A stretch of 64,000 nt of DNA, taken from positions 124,001 to 188,000 of the forward strand of contig NZ_NTLB01000001.1 of the NCBI RefSeq assembly GCF_002514725.1, read 5' to 3'. The first letter of the stretch is position 1. Every line of letters begins with the position of its first letter. This DNA is from Mangrovitalea sediminis. Lineage in GTDB: Bacteria > Pseudomonadota > Gammaproteobacteria > Pseudomonadales > Oleiphilaceae. This document shows, piece by piece, positions 53,286-63,476 of this stretch. A program made the translations under genes and the position numbers. The notes under the pieces are model-generated. The model saw only the letters and a program-made list of their open reading frames with translations, made no database searches and had not been told where the DNA came from.

Positions 53286-53443
53286 ACGCCACGCAAGCGA
53301 ATCAAGGGCTTTTTGTATCGCCGAAACGCAAGCTATGGGCTTGGTAGGTTGCCTGTTGAAGGACCAATGTTGGGGTTTGCAGTTTACAGCACTGGTAAGA
53401 CGGCTAAGTTCAGCCCGCCCTACCAGTGTTCGCTCGCGGCGTC

Positions 53444-54139
53444 CTAAACCGTCATATGCCCCCGAACAACCTCCTCATCCATATCATCCCCCCTTCCACT
53501 CAAAATAATCTCCCCCCGATCCATCACCGCATAGCTATCCGCCAGATCCCGGGCAAAATCGAAATACTGCTCGACCAGCAGGATCGCCATTTCCCCGCGA
53601 TCCCGGAGTACTTCGATAACCCGCTGGATATCCTTGATGATGGAGGGCTGGATACCTTCGGTAGGCTCATCCAGCATCAACAACTTGGGCCGCATGACCA
53701 GCGCTCGGGCGATGGCGAGCTGTTGTTGCTGGCCGCCTGAGAGGTCGCCGCCGCGGCGGCGGAGCATCTGCTTGAGCACGGGGAAAAGCTGGAAGATTTC
53801 TTCCGGAATGCGGCGTTCGGCGCGGGGCAGGACGGCGAAGCCGGTTTTGAGGTTTTCCAGCACAGTGAGCTGGGAGAAGATTTCCCGGCCCTGGGGGACC
53901 AGCGCGATACCCCGGCGGGCACGGGCGTGGGAGGCGATGTTGGCAATGTCTTCGCCATCCCAGGTCACCTGCCCGGCGCGGATCGGGTACTGTCCGGCGA
54001 GGGCTCGCAGCAGTGAGGTTTTGCCGACGCCGTTACGGCCCAGCAGGCAGGTCACTTCACCGGTTTTGACATCCAGACTCACGTGGCGCAGCACCTGGCT
54101 GGCGCCGTAGTACATATCGAGATCTTTTATCTGCAACAT
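53444..54139 (-). CDS. urtE: Urea ABC transporter ATP-binding protein UrtE
   Basis: The 231-residue LivF-type ATPase has Walker A GRNGVGKTS, signature LSGGQQQQLAIARAL, Walker B LLMDEPTEGIQ and a switch His-region replaced as usual by VEQYFDFARD. The YYGASQVLRHVSL start and QGREIFSQLTV are typical of UrtE. Last gene of the leftward urtABCDE operon, 2 bp after urtD. Confidence 0.93.
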   Translation of the reverse strand: MLQIKDLDMYYGASQVLRHVSLDVKTGEVTCLLGRNGVGKTSLLRALAGQYPIRAGQVTWDGEDIANIASHARARRGIALVPQGREIFSQLTVLENLKTGFAVLPRAERRIPEEIFQLFPVLKQMLRRRGGDLSGGQQQQLAIARALVMRPKLLMLDEPTEGIQPSIIKDIQRVIEVLRDRGEMAILLVEQYFDFARDLADSYAVMDRGEIILSGRGDDMDEEVVRGHMTV

Positions 54140-54141
54140 GA

Positions 54142-54903
54142 TTAGCGCCCCAAGTAGACTTCAACGACTTTCTGGTTTTGCTGCACCTGATCGAGCGTAC
54201 CTTCGGCGAGAACGCTGCCTTCGTGCAGTACCGTAACCGGGCAGTCCAACGCACGGATGAAGGTCATGTCATGCTCGACCACCACCAGCGAGTAATCCGC
54301 CGCCAGCTCCTTGAAGAGTTCGGCGGTGCGCTCGGTTTCGGCGTCAGTCATACCGGCGGCCGGTTCGTCGATGAGCAGGACATTCGGCTCCTGGATCAAC
54401 AGCATGCCGATTTCCAGCCACTGTTTCTGGCCGTGGGACAGGCTACCGGCGAGGTCGTCCTGGCGACCGGTGAGGCGCACCAGCTTCAGGATTTCGTCGA
54501 TACGGTCGCTCTGCTCGCTGCTCAGGCGGAACATCAGTGACTGGAAGACGCCCCTCTGCCCTTTCAATGCCAGCTCCAGATTCTCGAACACGCTGAGACT
54601 TTCGATCACGCTGGGCTTCTGGAATTTACGACCGATGCCGAGATTGGCTATGGCCGCTTCGTCGAAGCGGGTCAGGTCGATATTGTCGCGATACATCACC
54701 TTGCCGATGTCGGGGCGCACCTTGCCGGTGATCACGTCCATCATGGTGGTCTTTCCTGCGCCGTTGGGGCCGATAATGGCGCGCATACGACCGGCCTCCA
54801 TGATCAGCGACAGGTTGTTCAACGCCTTGAAACCGTCGAAGGAGACGGTGACGCCGTCCATGTACAGCAGGGGCGTTTCGCCGATGTGCTTGGTCACTGT
54901 CAT
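54142..54903 (-). CDS. urtD: Urea ABC transporter ATP-binding protein UrtD
   Basis: The 253-residue LivG-type ATPase has Walker A GPNGAGKTT, signature LSHGQKQWLEIGMLL and Walker B VLLIDEPAAGMTD. The LSHGQKQWLEIGM form of the signature is characteristic of UrtD. Its start overlaps the 3' end of urtC by 4 bp. Confidence 0.94.
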   Translation of the reverse strand: MTVTKHIGETPLLYMDGVTVSFDGFKALNNLSLIMEAGRMRAIIGPNGAGKTTMMDVITGKVRPDIGKVMYRDNIDLTRFDEAAIANLGIGRKFQKPSVIESLSVFENLELALKGQRGVFQSLMFRLSSEQSDRIDEILKLVRLTGRQDDLAGSLSHGQKQWLEIGMLLIQEPNVLLIDEPAAGMTDAETERTAELFKELAADYSLVVVEHDMTFIRALDCPVTVLHEGSVLAEGTLDQVQQNQKVVEVYLGR

Positions 54904-56126
54904 GCCCGGTCTCCTACCGTCGAATCGTTACCTGCAGGTGCGTCCACGCCCTGAATGTCGGCGCTGCCCGCCGAGGGCGGATTCTGGTTCTGCGCACGAC
55001 GTTCCCGGATGCGATCCGTGATCTGCTGTGCCAACCCCACCACGCCCTTGGGCAGGAACAGGGTGGTAACGACAAAAAGGCCGCCGAGGAAGAACAGCCA
55101 GAGCTCCGGGAAGGCACCGGTGAACCAGGTCTTGGCATAGTTCACCAGAATGGCCCCGATAATGGCGCCGAACAGCGTGCCCCGCCCTCCCACGGCCACC
55201 CAGATGATGATCTCGATGGAATTGATGGGCGAGAATTCGCTGGGGTTGATGATGCCGATCTGGGGTACATAGAGCGCACCCGCCACCCCCGCCAGCATGG
55301 CCGAGAGGGTGAAGGTGAACAACTTGATGTGTTCGACGCGGTAGCCGAGGAAACGGGTCCGCGATTCGGTGTCACGCACCGCGACCATGGCCCGGCCCAG
55401 TCGCGAACCGACGATACAGCGACAGAGCAGATAGGCCAGGATCAGTGCCACACCGGACGCAACGAACAGACCGGCACGGGTGCTGTCGGACTGCAGGTCG
55501 AAGCCCAGGATGTCCTTGAAATCCGTCAGGCCGTTGTTACCACCGAAGCCCATCTCGTTGCGGAAGAAGGCCAGCATCAGGGCGTAGGTCAGCGCCTGGG
55601 TGATGATCGACAGGTAGACGCCGGTGACCCGCGAGCGGAAAGCCAGCCAACCGAACACGAAAGCGAGTATCGCGGGCGCCACCAGGACCATCAGCATGGC
55701 AAACGGGAACAGATTGAAGCCGTGCCAGTACCAGGGCAGCGAATGCCAGTTGAGGAACACCATAAAGTCCGGCAGCAGCGGGTTGCCGTAGACGCCGCGA
55801 TCACCGATCTGGCGCATCAGGTACATCCCCATCGCATAGCCACCCAGGGCGAAGAAGGCCCCATGACCGAGGCTGAGAATGCCGCAGTAGCCCCAGATCA
55901 GATCGACCGCCAGCGCCAGCAGCGCATAACAGAGGTATTTGCCCAGCAGCGTCATGGAATATGACGAGACATGGAACAGCGATCCGGCGGGTACCGCCTG
56001 GTTGAGAATCGGCACGATGATGGTGACAAGGGCCAGCAGTATCATCAAACGACGACCGCCACGGTCCTGCATCAGCAGGCGTGTCAGGGGACCTTGCCCC
56101 CGGGTTGAAACAGTTCCTTGTGCCAT
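54900..56126 (-). CDS. urtC: Urea ABC transporter permease UrtC
   Basis: The 408-residue LivM-type permease has about ten helices. It contains the segment LIWGYCGILSLGHGAFFALGGYAMGMYLMR typical of UrtC and the EFSPINSIEIIIWVAVGGRGTLFGAIIGA motif. A hydrophilic N-terminus precedes TM1. Starts 3 bp after urtB stop. Confidence 0.94.
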   Translation of the reverse strand: MAQGTVSTRGQGPLTRLLMQDRGGRRLMILLALVTIIVPILNQAVPAGSLFHVSSYSMTLLGKYLCYALLALAVDLIWGYCGILSLGHGAFFALGGYAMGMYLMRQIGDRGVYGNPLLPDFMVFLNWHSLPWYWHGFNLFPFAMLMVLVAPAILAFVFGWLAFRSRVTGVYLSIITQALTYALMLAFFRNEMGFGGNNGLTDFKDILGFDLQSDSTRAGLFVASGVALILAYLLCRCIVGSRLGRAMVAVRDTESRTRFLGYRVEHIKLFTFTLSAMLAGVAGALYVPQIGIINPSEFSPINSIEIIIWVAVGGRGTLFGAIIGAILVNYAKTWFTGAFPELWLFFLGGLFVVTTLFLPKGVVGLAQQITDRIRERRAQNQNPPSAGSADIQGVDAPAGNDSTVGDRA

Positions 56127-56129
56127 GAG

Positions 56130-57749
56130 TCAGTCCTCGATCGCCCGGCCCTTGAGCGCGAACAGGCCGCGCGGGCGTTTCTGGATAAACAGGATGATGA
56201 ACACCAGCACCACGATCTTGGCCAGCACCGCACCGCTGAACGGTTCCAGCAGTTTGTTGGCGATACCCAGTGTCATGGCGCCGAAGAAAGTGCCCATCAG
56301 GTTACCGACGCCACCGAACACCACGACCATGAAGGAGTCGACGATGTAGTCCTGCCCCAGGTTGGGACCGACATTGGTGAGCTGGCTGAGTGCGACACCG
56401 GCGATACCGGCAATGCCCGAGCCGAGACCGAACGTAAGCGCATCCACCCACCCCGCACGGATACCCATGGAGTTGGCCATACGTCGATTCTGGGTCACGG
56501 CCCGCATCTGCAGACCGAACTGGGTCTTGCGCAACACCACCGACAACACCAGCAGCACCAGCAACGCAAAGATGATGATGTAGAGACGGTTCCAGGTCAG
56601 GCTCAGGGCGCCATTCACGGCAAAGGAGCCCGACATCCAGTCCGGCGTGATCACGCTGCGGTTAAGGGGGCTGAAGATGGTACGGACAGCCTGCTGCAGG
56701 GCGAGGCTGACACCGAAAGTCGCCAGCAGTGTTTCCAGCGGCCGGCCGTAGAGATGGCGGATGACCAGCCGTTCCAACAGGACGCCGACCAGGCCGGAGA
56801 CACAGAAGGCCAGCGGGATGGCGATAAACACCGAATACTCGATCAACCCCGGCCAAATCTGCTGCACCATATAGGTGGTATAGGCGCCCAGCATGATCAT
56901 CTCGCCGTGGGCCATATTGATGACCCCCATGACGCCGAAGGTAATTGCCAACCCCACAGCCGCGAGCAGCAGCACCGCGCCGAGACTGACGCCGAAGTAA
57001 ACGTTCTGGAAAATGCCGTTCCACCAGAGGCGGGTGTTGATGCCCTGCAGGGCACTCCAGGCCGCGGCACGGACTTTAGGGTCCTTCTCGCTACCGCCCT
57101 TGCCATCAGGACCGACCAGTTGAACCAGGGCATCTTTTACGTCCGGTTCCAGTTGGCCCTCCAGCCCGGCAATGGCCGCCAGGCGCACGGCGGAATCATC
57201 CTTCTGCAGGCGAATCAGGTCCTGTGCCAGGACCAGCACCCGATGCACTTTCGGTGAAGTCTCGCGTTCCAGCGCCTTGCCGATACGCGGCATGTCGTCC
57301 GGTTCAGGATCGTCAAGCATCTGCCGCGCAGCCTTCAGCCGAAGGCCTTCGTCCGGGCTGCTCAATTCGAGACCGGCGAGATGATCGCGCAGGATGCCGC
57401 GCAGATAGTTGTTCACCACCACCCGGTGGAAGGAGAACGGGTCCATGCCTTCGGCTTGCTTACCGGTCAGCACACTCGTGAACTGCCGTTCGCCGTTCTT
57501 TTCGCTTTCGAGATAGGGCTGGCTGTTATCTTCGTTGTAGAACAACTGGCCGCCCATCATGGCCTTGAAAATGGTAAGCACCCGCGGATCATTGATCTTG
57601 GCGAGTGCCTCTATTGTCTGTTGTTTGGTATTGAAATCGCGGCTCTTGAGCTGAGTGGCCAACGTCGTGAAATCGTCGCTCCAGGCACTGGCCGCGGCGG
57701 TGCTGAGGATTACGCCCAGCAGAAGCGCCAACCATCCTCGATTGTTCAT
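56130..57749 (-). CDS. urtB: Urea ABC transporter permease UrtB (long form)
   Basis: The 539-residue protein has a signal-like N-terminus, a ~230-residue helical N-terminal extension with HEAT-like character (LIRLQKDDSAVRLAAIAGLE), then the LivH-type permease domain (FGVMGVINMAHGEMIMLGAYTTYMVQ, LATFGVSLALQQAVRTIFSP). The extension is normal for proteobacterial UrtB and is placed in the periplasm. It is 81 bp downstream of urtA. Confidence 0.92.
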   Translation of the reverse strand: MNNRGWLALLLGVILSTAAASAWSDDFTTLATQLKSRDFNTKQQTIEALAKINDPRVLTIFKAMMGGQLFYNEDNSQPYLESEKNGERQFTSVLTGKQAEGMDPFSFHRVVVNNYLRGILRDHLAGLELSSPDEGLRLKAARQMLDDPEPDDMPRIGKALERETSPKVHRVLVLAQDLIRLQKDDSAVRLAAIAGLEGQLEPDVKDALVQLVGPDGKGGSEKDPKVRAAAWSALQGINTRLWWNGIFQNVYFGVSLGAVLLLAAVGLAITFGVMGVINMAHGEMIMLGAYTTYMVQQIWPGLIEYSVFIAIPLAFCVSGLVGVLLERLVIRHLYGRPLETLLATFGVSLALQQAVRTIFSPLNRSVITPDWMSGSFAVNGALSLTWNRLYIIIFALLVLLVLSVVLRKTQFGLQMRAVTQNRRMANSMGIRAGWVDALTFGLGSGIAGIAGVALSQLTNVGPNLGQDYIVDSFMVVVFGGVGNLMGTFFGAMTLGIANKLLEPFSGAVLAKIVVLVFIILFIQKRPRGLFALKGRAIED

Positions 57750-57830
57750 GTGGAACTCCTTGGTACACCGGAAATCGTGCTCAGGGCGTCACCGGCGCCG
57801 GGGCTTGCCCGGGCCGGTGACTAAAGGTCG

Positions 57831-59135
57831 TTATTTCTTTTTCTCGCCGGTGCACTTGCCGGTTTTGACGTTGAAGTGGCCACACTCCATCGGCGCACGC
57901 CAGTCTGCGATCAGGTCTTTGCTGCCGGGCAGGTAATCGGACCAGGCATCGCCGGCCACTTCACCACGGGTCTGCCAGACCACGCTGAACTGGCCGTCAG
58001 ACTGGATCTCACCGATCTGAACCGGCTTGGTGATCATGTGGTTCGGCATCATGGTCGCGTAGCCGCCGGACAGGTTCGGCACGGTGATACCGATCAGCGC
58101 CTTGCGAACCGCATCGGGATCGGTGGTACCGGCCTTCTGAACCGCTTTCACCCACATATGGAAACCGATGTAGGTGGCTTCCATCGGGTCATTGGTAACG
58201 CGCTTGTCGTTACCGATGTACTTGTGCCATTCCTTGATGAACTTCTCGTTGGCGCGGGTATCGTCGCTCATGAAGTAGTTCCAGGCAGCCAGGTGGCCGA
58301 CCAGCGGCTTGGTATCCATGCCGGACAGTTCCTGCTCACCCACGGAGAAGGCCACGACCGGAATGTCTTCCGCCTTGATACCCTGGTTCGCCAGTTCCTT
58401 ATAGAACGGCACGTTGGCGTCGCCGTTGATGGTGGAAACCACCGCCGTCTTTTCGCCCTGGGAACCGAACTTCTTCACTTCGCTGACGATGGTCTGCCAG
58501 TCGGAGTAACCGAAGGGGGTGTACTTGACCATGATGTCCGACGACTTGATGCCCTTGGACTTCAGGTAGGCCTCGAGAATTTTGTTGGTGGTGCGGGGAT
58601 AAACGTAATCGGTGCCGATCAGTGCAAAACGCTTAACGCTGCCGCCTTCTTTGCTCAGCAGGTAGTTGATGGCGGGAATCGCCTGCTGGTTCGGGGTAGC
58701 ACCGGTGTAAAAGACGTTCTTGGAGGATTCCTCACCTTCCCACTGGACCGGGTAAAACAGGATACCGTCGTCATGCTCGACCACCGGCAAAACGGACTTC
58801 CGCGATACGGAGGTCCAGCAACCGAAGATGGCCGACACTTTGTCCTTCTCCAGCAACTCCTTGGCTTTCTCTGCAAACAGCGGCCAGTTGGAGGCGGGGT
58901 CCACGACAACGGGTTCAATCTTCTTGCCCAGCAGACCGCCCTTCGCGTTCTGCTCCTTAATCAACATCAGGACGGTATCCTTCAGGGTCGATTCGGAAAT
59001 TGCCATCGTCCCCGACAACGAATGCAGCACGCCAACCTTGATAACGCCGGCAGCCATTGCCTGCACTGACGCTAAAGATGCCGTCAGCGCCATGGCCATC
59101 AAGCCAGCTTTAAGCCCTTTTTTCATCGTTTTCAT
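57831..59135 (-). CDS. urtA: Urea ABC transporter substrate-binding protein UrtA
   Basis: Start at ATG 59135 (MKTMKKGLKAGLMAMALTAS, AAGGAAG upstream) gives 434 residues; the longer frame adds non-signal sequence. Signal peptide cleaved near VQAMAA. The mature domain (IKVGVLHSLSGTMAISESTLKD, GLLGKKIEPVVVDPASNWP, FGCWTSVSRKSVLPV) is the UrtA/AmiC-type fold that binds urea. First gene of the operon, divergent from urease genes. Confidence 0.95.
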   Translation of the reverse strand: MKTMKKGLKAGLMAMALTASLASVQAMAAGVIKVGVLHSLSGTMAISESTLKDTVLMLIKEQNAKGGLLGKKIEPVVVDPASNWPLFAEKAKELLEKDKVSAIFGCWTSVSRKSVLPVVEHDDGILFYPVQWEGEESSKNVFYTGATPNQQAIPAINYLLSKEGGSVKRFALIGTDYVYPRTTNKILEAYLKSKGIKSSDIMVKYTPFGYSDWQTIVSEVKKFGSQGEKTAVVSTINGDANVPFYKELANQGIKAEDIPVVAFSVGEQELSGMDTKPLVGHLAAWNYFMSDDTRANEKFIKEWHKYIGNDKRVTNDPMEATYIGFHMWVKAVQKAGTTDPDAVRKALIGITVPNLSGGYATMMPNHMITKPVQIGEIQSDGQFSVVWQTRGEVAGDAWSDYLPGSKDLIADWRAPMECGHFNVKTGKCTGEKKK

Positions 59136-59577
59136 CCTATTCGCTTCCTTCTTGTGAGCGGATTGAGCATCCGTCATCGCCGAGTGCAGCGGGCATTCCA
59201 ACGGCTTTTTTAGGATTCAAAAACAATGAGTTAACAAAAATTAATGACATTGATGACAATGTCAGGCGCCATTCCGGAGCACCACACTGGAGCGCGCGGC
59301 CTCGCGACTGCACCATCCCGACAATCCGGCCCGCACCAAATGCGCGCAACCAGATAACCCACATCAAGACACGCGCACCATCGTCGGGCGCCGGGGCGAC
59401 TTTTTTCTCCCTCAAAATCGACCTCAATGCCGCTGCACGTCCCAAAAACGCGCATCCCGTCATACCTCCGGCAAGCTGGCACGACCTTCGCAATATGTAT
59501 GCGAAAAGGTTGGGGATAAGCCTCATCAGCCACGGATACCCCAAACCGGGCCGACGTTGAAAAGCAAGGGAGACGGC
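59136..59577. other. Shared control region between urt and ure operons
   Basis: This 442-bp divergent region holds no gene. It contains the sigma54 promoter at 59476-59492 reading toward ureD, and TGCACCA-like motifs (59309-59315 and, imperfectly, 59332-59348) that resemble NtrC half-sites. No equally clear sigma54 promoter toward urtA was found by eye. Confidence 0.55.
59476..59492 (+). promoter_or_regulatory. Sigma54 (-24/-12) promoter for the urease operon
   Basis: CTGGCACGACCTTCGCA matches YTGGCACGRNNNTTGCW with a single mismatch in the -12 element. The invariant GG (59478-59479) and GC (59490-59491) are separated by exactly 10 bp. Transcription would start near 59503, about 75 bp before the ureD start. 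It indicates RpoN and NtrC-type nitrogen control (inference). Confidence 0.72.
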
Positions 59578-60450
59578 GTGACGGACACGACATTGGCGAC
59601 ATGCCCCAAAACGGCCCCCCGGGAATGGCCGGCGTCCCTGACGCTTGCCTTGAGGCGGGACGGTGAGCGCACCGTCCTGGCGCGCAACCGGCATCAGGGC
59701 CCCTTACGCGTACAGCGCCCCTTTCATCCGGAGGGGCCCGGTTGCTGCCACCTTTATCTCCTGCATCCCCCCGGCGGATTGGTGTCGGGGGACAGGATCG
59801 ACATCGATCTCGATGCCGGGCACGGCAGCCACGGCGTTGTGACAACCCCTTCCTCCGGCAAGGTCTATCGGGCAGCACCAACGGGCGAGGCCCAGACTCA
59901 GGCCACCCGCTTATCCATCGCGGACGGTGCGCGGCTCGAATGGCTGCCGCAGGACACCATCGTGTTCGATAACGCCCGCGGCGTGATGTCGCTGGACATC
60001 GACATACAGGGCTCCGGCCGTTTTCTGGGCTGGGAAATGGTGTGCCTGGGACGTGCCGCCGGGCAACATCCTTTCCGCAGCGGCTCCCTGACACAACGGC
60101 TCAGTATCCGGCGCAACGGCAGACCCTGGCTGATCGAGCGCACACCGATTCATGCGGACAGTAGTGCCATCTCCGCACCCTGGGGCTTGGACGGCAAACC
60201 CGCCCTGGCAACGCTGGCCGGTACCCTGACCCACCTGAACGACTCTGAGCAGCGCGAACTCCTGGCCGAGGTGCGTGAACAACTCGGTGGCTGGTCTGCC
60301 GGTGCTACTGTCACCCGCGACCTGCTCCTGGTCCGCCTGCTCCATTCCGATGCCGAAGCGCTGCGTCATGTTTTACAGCGACTCTGGCAACACCTGCGAC
60401 CCGCCCTGATGAACTGCGCGCCAAGCCTGCCGCGCATCTGGGCGACCTGA
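59578..60450 (+). CDS. ureD: Urease accessory protein UreD (UreH)
   Basis: GTG at 59578 with AGGGAGA 5 bp upstream is preferred over the TTG at 59557; 290 residues. Motifs are [44 protein letters not shown] and [12 protein letters not shown], all typical of UreD. It is the scaffold of the UreD-UreF-UreG complex that loads nickel into apo-urease. First gene of ureDABCEF. Confidence 0.94.
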   Translation: MTDTTLATCPKTAPREWPASLTLALRRDGERTVLARNRHQGPLRVQRPFHPEGPGCCHLYLLHPPGGLVSGDRIDIDLDAGHGSHGVVTTPSSGKVYRAAPTGEAQTQATRLSIADGARLEWLPQDTIVFDNARGVMSLDIDIQGSGRFLGWEMVCLGRAAGQHPFRSGSLTQRLSIRRNGRPWLIERTPIHADSSAISAPWGLDGKPALATLAGTLTHLNDSEQRELLAEVREQLGGWSAGATVTRDLLLVRLLHSDAEALRHVLQRLWQHLRPALMNCAPSLPRIWAT

Positions 60451-60466
60451 GAACGACGAGGTCCAC

Positions 60467-60769
60467 ATGGAACTGACGCCAAGGGAAAAAGACAAGCTGC
60501 TGATCTTTACCGCCGCCCTGCTCGCCGAACGGCGCAAGGAGCGCGGGCTGAAGCTCAACTACCCGGAGGCCATGGCCTTCCTCAGCGCCGCCATCATGGA
60601 AGGTGCCCGTGACGGACGCACCGTCGCCGACCTGATGGATTACGGCCGCACCCTGCTGCGCCGTGACGAGGTCATGGAGGGTATCGCCGAGATGATTCCG
60701 GAGGTCCAGGTGGAAGCCACCTTCCCTGACGGTACCAAACTGGTCACCGTCCACAACCCGATCCCCTAA
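60467..60769 (+). CDS. ureA: Urease subunit gamma
   Basis: The 100-residue protein ([27 protein letters not shown] start, [21 protein letters not shown]) is full length for UreA. It is part of the (UreABC)3 enzyme that hydrolyses urea to ammonia and carbamate. Confidence 0.97.
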   Translation: MELTPREKDKLLIFTAALLAERRKERGLKLNYPEAMAFLSAAIMEGARDGRTVADLMDYGRTLLRRDEVMEGIAEMIPEVQVEATFPDGTKLVTVHNPIP

Positions 60770-60794
60770 CCGCGACGACCGCAAGGAGAACCCC

Positions 60795-61100
60795 ATGATT
60801 CCTGGTGAAATCGACGTCGTCGACGGCGAACTGGAACTCAACGAAGGCCTGCCCACCGTTACCATCACCGTCGCCAATACCGGCGACCGTCCCGTGCAGG
60901 TCGGCTCCCACTATCACTTCAGCGAAACCAACCCCGCCCTGGATTTTGACCGCGACCAGGCCCGAGGCTTTCGCCTCAACATCGCCGCCGGCACGGCCGT
61001 GCGCTTCGAACCGGGCCAGACCCGGACGGTGGAACTGGTGGCCTTTGCCGGTGAGCGCAAGGTGTACGGCTTCCGCGGTGAGGTGATGGGCTCGCTCTGA
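60795..61100 (+). CDS. ureB: Urease subunit beta
   Basis: The 101-residue protein ([39 protein letters not shown], ending [11 protein letters not shown]) matches UreB over its whole length. A GGAG RBS precedes it, 25 bp after ureA. Confidence 0.97.
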   Translation: MIPGEIDVVDGELELNEGLPTVTITVANTGDRPVQVGSHYHFSETNPALDFDRDQARGFRLNIAAGTAVRFEPGQTRTVELVAFAGERKVYGFRGEVMGSL

Positions 61101-61125
61101 GCCCCCAACGAATAAGGACAGCGCA

Positions 61126-62829
<1,704 letters not shown>

Positions 62830-62911
62830 CAGGACGACAACGTCCTGCGTCACCTTTGGCGGAATAGGGAGGAGGAGCACACGGAAAGACTTGAAGCGAA
62901 AGTGCAACCGC

Positions 62912-62961
62912 CCCTCTCCCCAACCCCTCTCCCGCGAGGGGAGAGGGGTTGGGGAGAAGGG
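62912..62961. repeat. GC-rich REP-like palindrome between ureC and ureE
   Basis: A pyrimidine-rich arm (CCCTCTCCCCAACCCCTCTC) is matched by a purine-rich arm (GAGAGGGGTTGGGGAGAAGG) around GCGA, giving a stem of about 20 bp. The same kind of palindrome is scattered through many gamma-proteobacterial genomes. It lies in a 182-bp ureC-ureE gap, in an otherwise tight operon, and could reduce expression of the accessory genes. Confidence 0.85.
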
Positions 62962-63011
62962 AGCGAACGCCCCAGGAAACCCTGTGGGAATGACGTACTG
63001 AGGACATAACC

Positions 63012-63476
63012 ATGCTGGAACTGATTGAGAAGCTGGATCACAGCCACGAAGCCCCGGCAGACGACCTTCGCCTGCCCTTCGACCTGCGCAAGCGTGGTCG
63101 CTTCAAGGCATTGACCGAGGGCGGTCGTGATGTCGGCCTTTTCCTGGAGCGGGGGAAGGTCCTGGTCAGCGGCGACCTGATCCGGGCCAGGAGCGGCGAA
63201 ATCATCCGCATTATCTCCGCCCCCGAGGATGTCGTTACCGCCTACTGCCCTGCCGGTGCCGGCGACCTCACCTTTGCCCGCATCTGCTATCACCTGGGCA
63301 ACCGCCATGTACCGCTGCAGATCGGTCCGGGATGGGTGCGGTTCCAACCGGATCATGTATTGGAAGAACTCGTCACCCGCTACGGCCTGCAGGTCGAACG
63401 CGAGCTGGCGCCCTTCGAACCGGAACAGGGAGCCTACCATGAGCACAGCGCTCACGGCGGCCATCACCACCACTGA
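63012..63476 (+). CDS. ureE: Urease accessory protein UreE (nickel metallochaperone)
   Basis: The 154-residue protein has the UreE N-terminal domain (LPFDLRKRGRFKALTEGGRDVGLFLERG), the metal-binding domain (AYHLGNRHVPLQ) and a His-rich nickel-binding tail (YHEHSAHGGHHHH). It passes Ni to UreG. Its last 38 bases also encode the start of ureF in another frame. Confidence 0.95.
   Translation: MLELIEKLDHSHEAPADDLRLPFDLRKRGRFKALTEGGRDVGLFLERGKVLVSGDLIRARSGEIIRIISAPEDVVTAYCPAGAGDLTFARICYHLGNRHVPLQIGPGWVRFQPDHVLEELVTRYGLQVERELAPFEPEQGAYHEHSAHGGHHHH

Noticed and set aside
53286..53443. Attachment site or tRNA gene at the right border of the island
   Set aside because: No cloverleaf, no direct repeat of a border sequence; only a loose CACTGGTA/TACCAGTG hairpin without T-tract.
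56118..57257. Long open frame (379 codons) antisense to urtB, and similar ones antisense to urtA and ureC
   Set aside because: Shadows created by GC-rich third positions of unmistakable urt and ure genes; His/Gln/Asp-rich compositions are typical of antisense frames.
59332..59348. NtrC binding site in the urt-ure region
   Set aside because: Only about 12 of 17 consensus positions match and the second half-site is poor; kept only as a remark, not as a feature.
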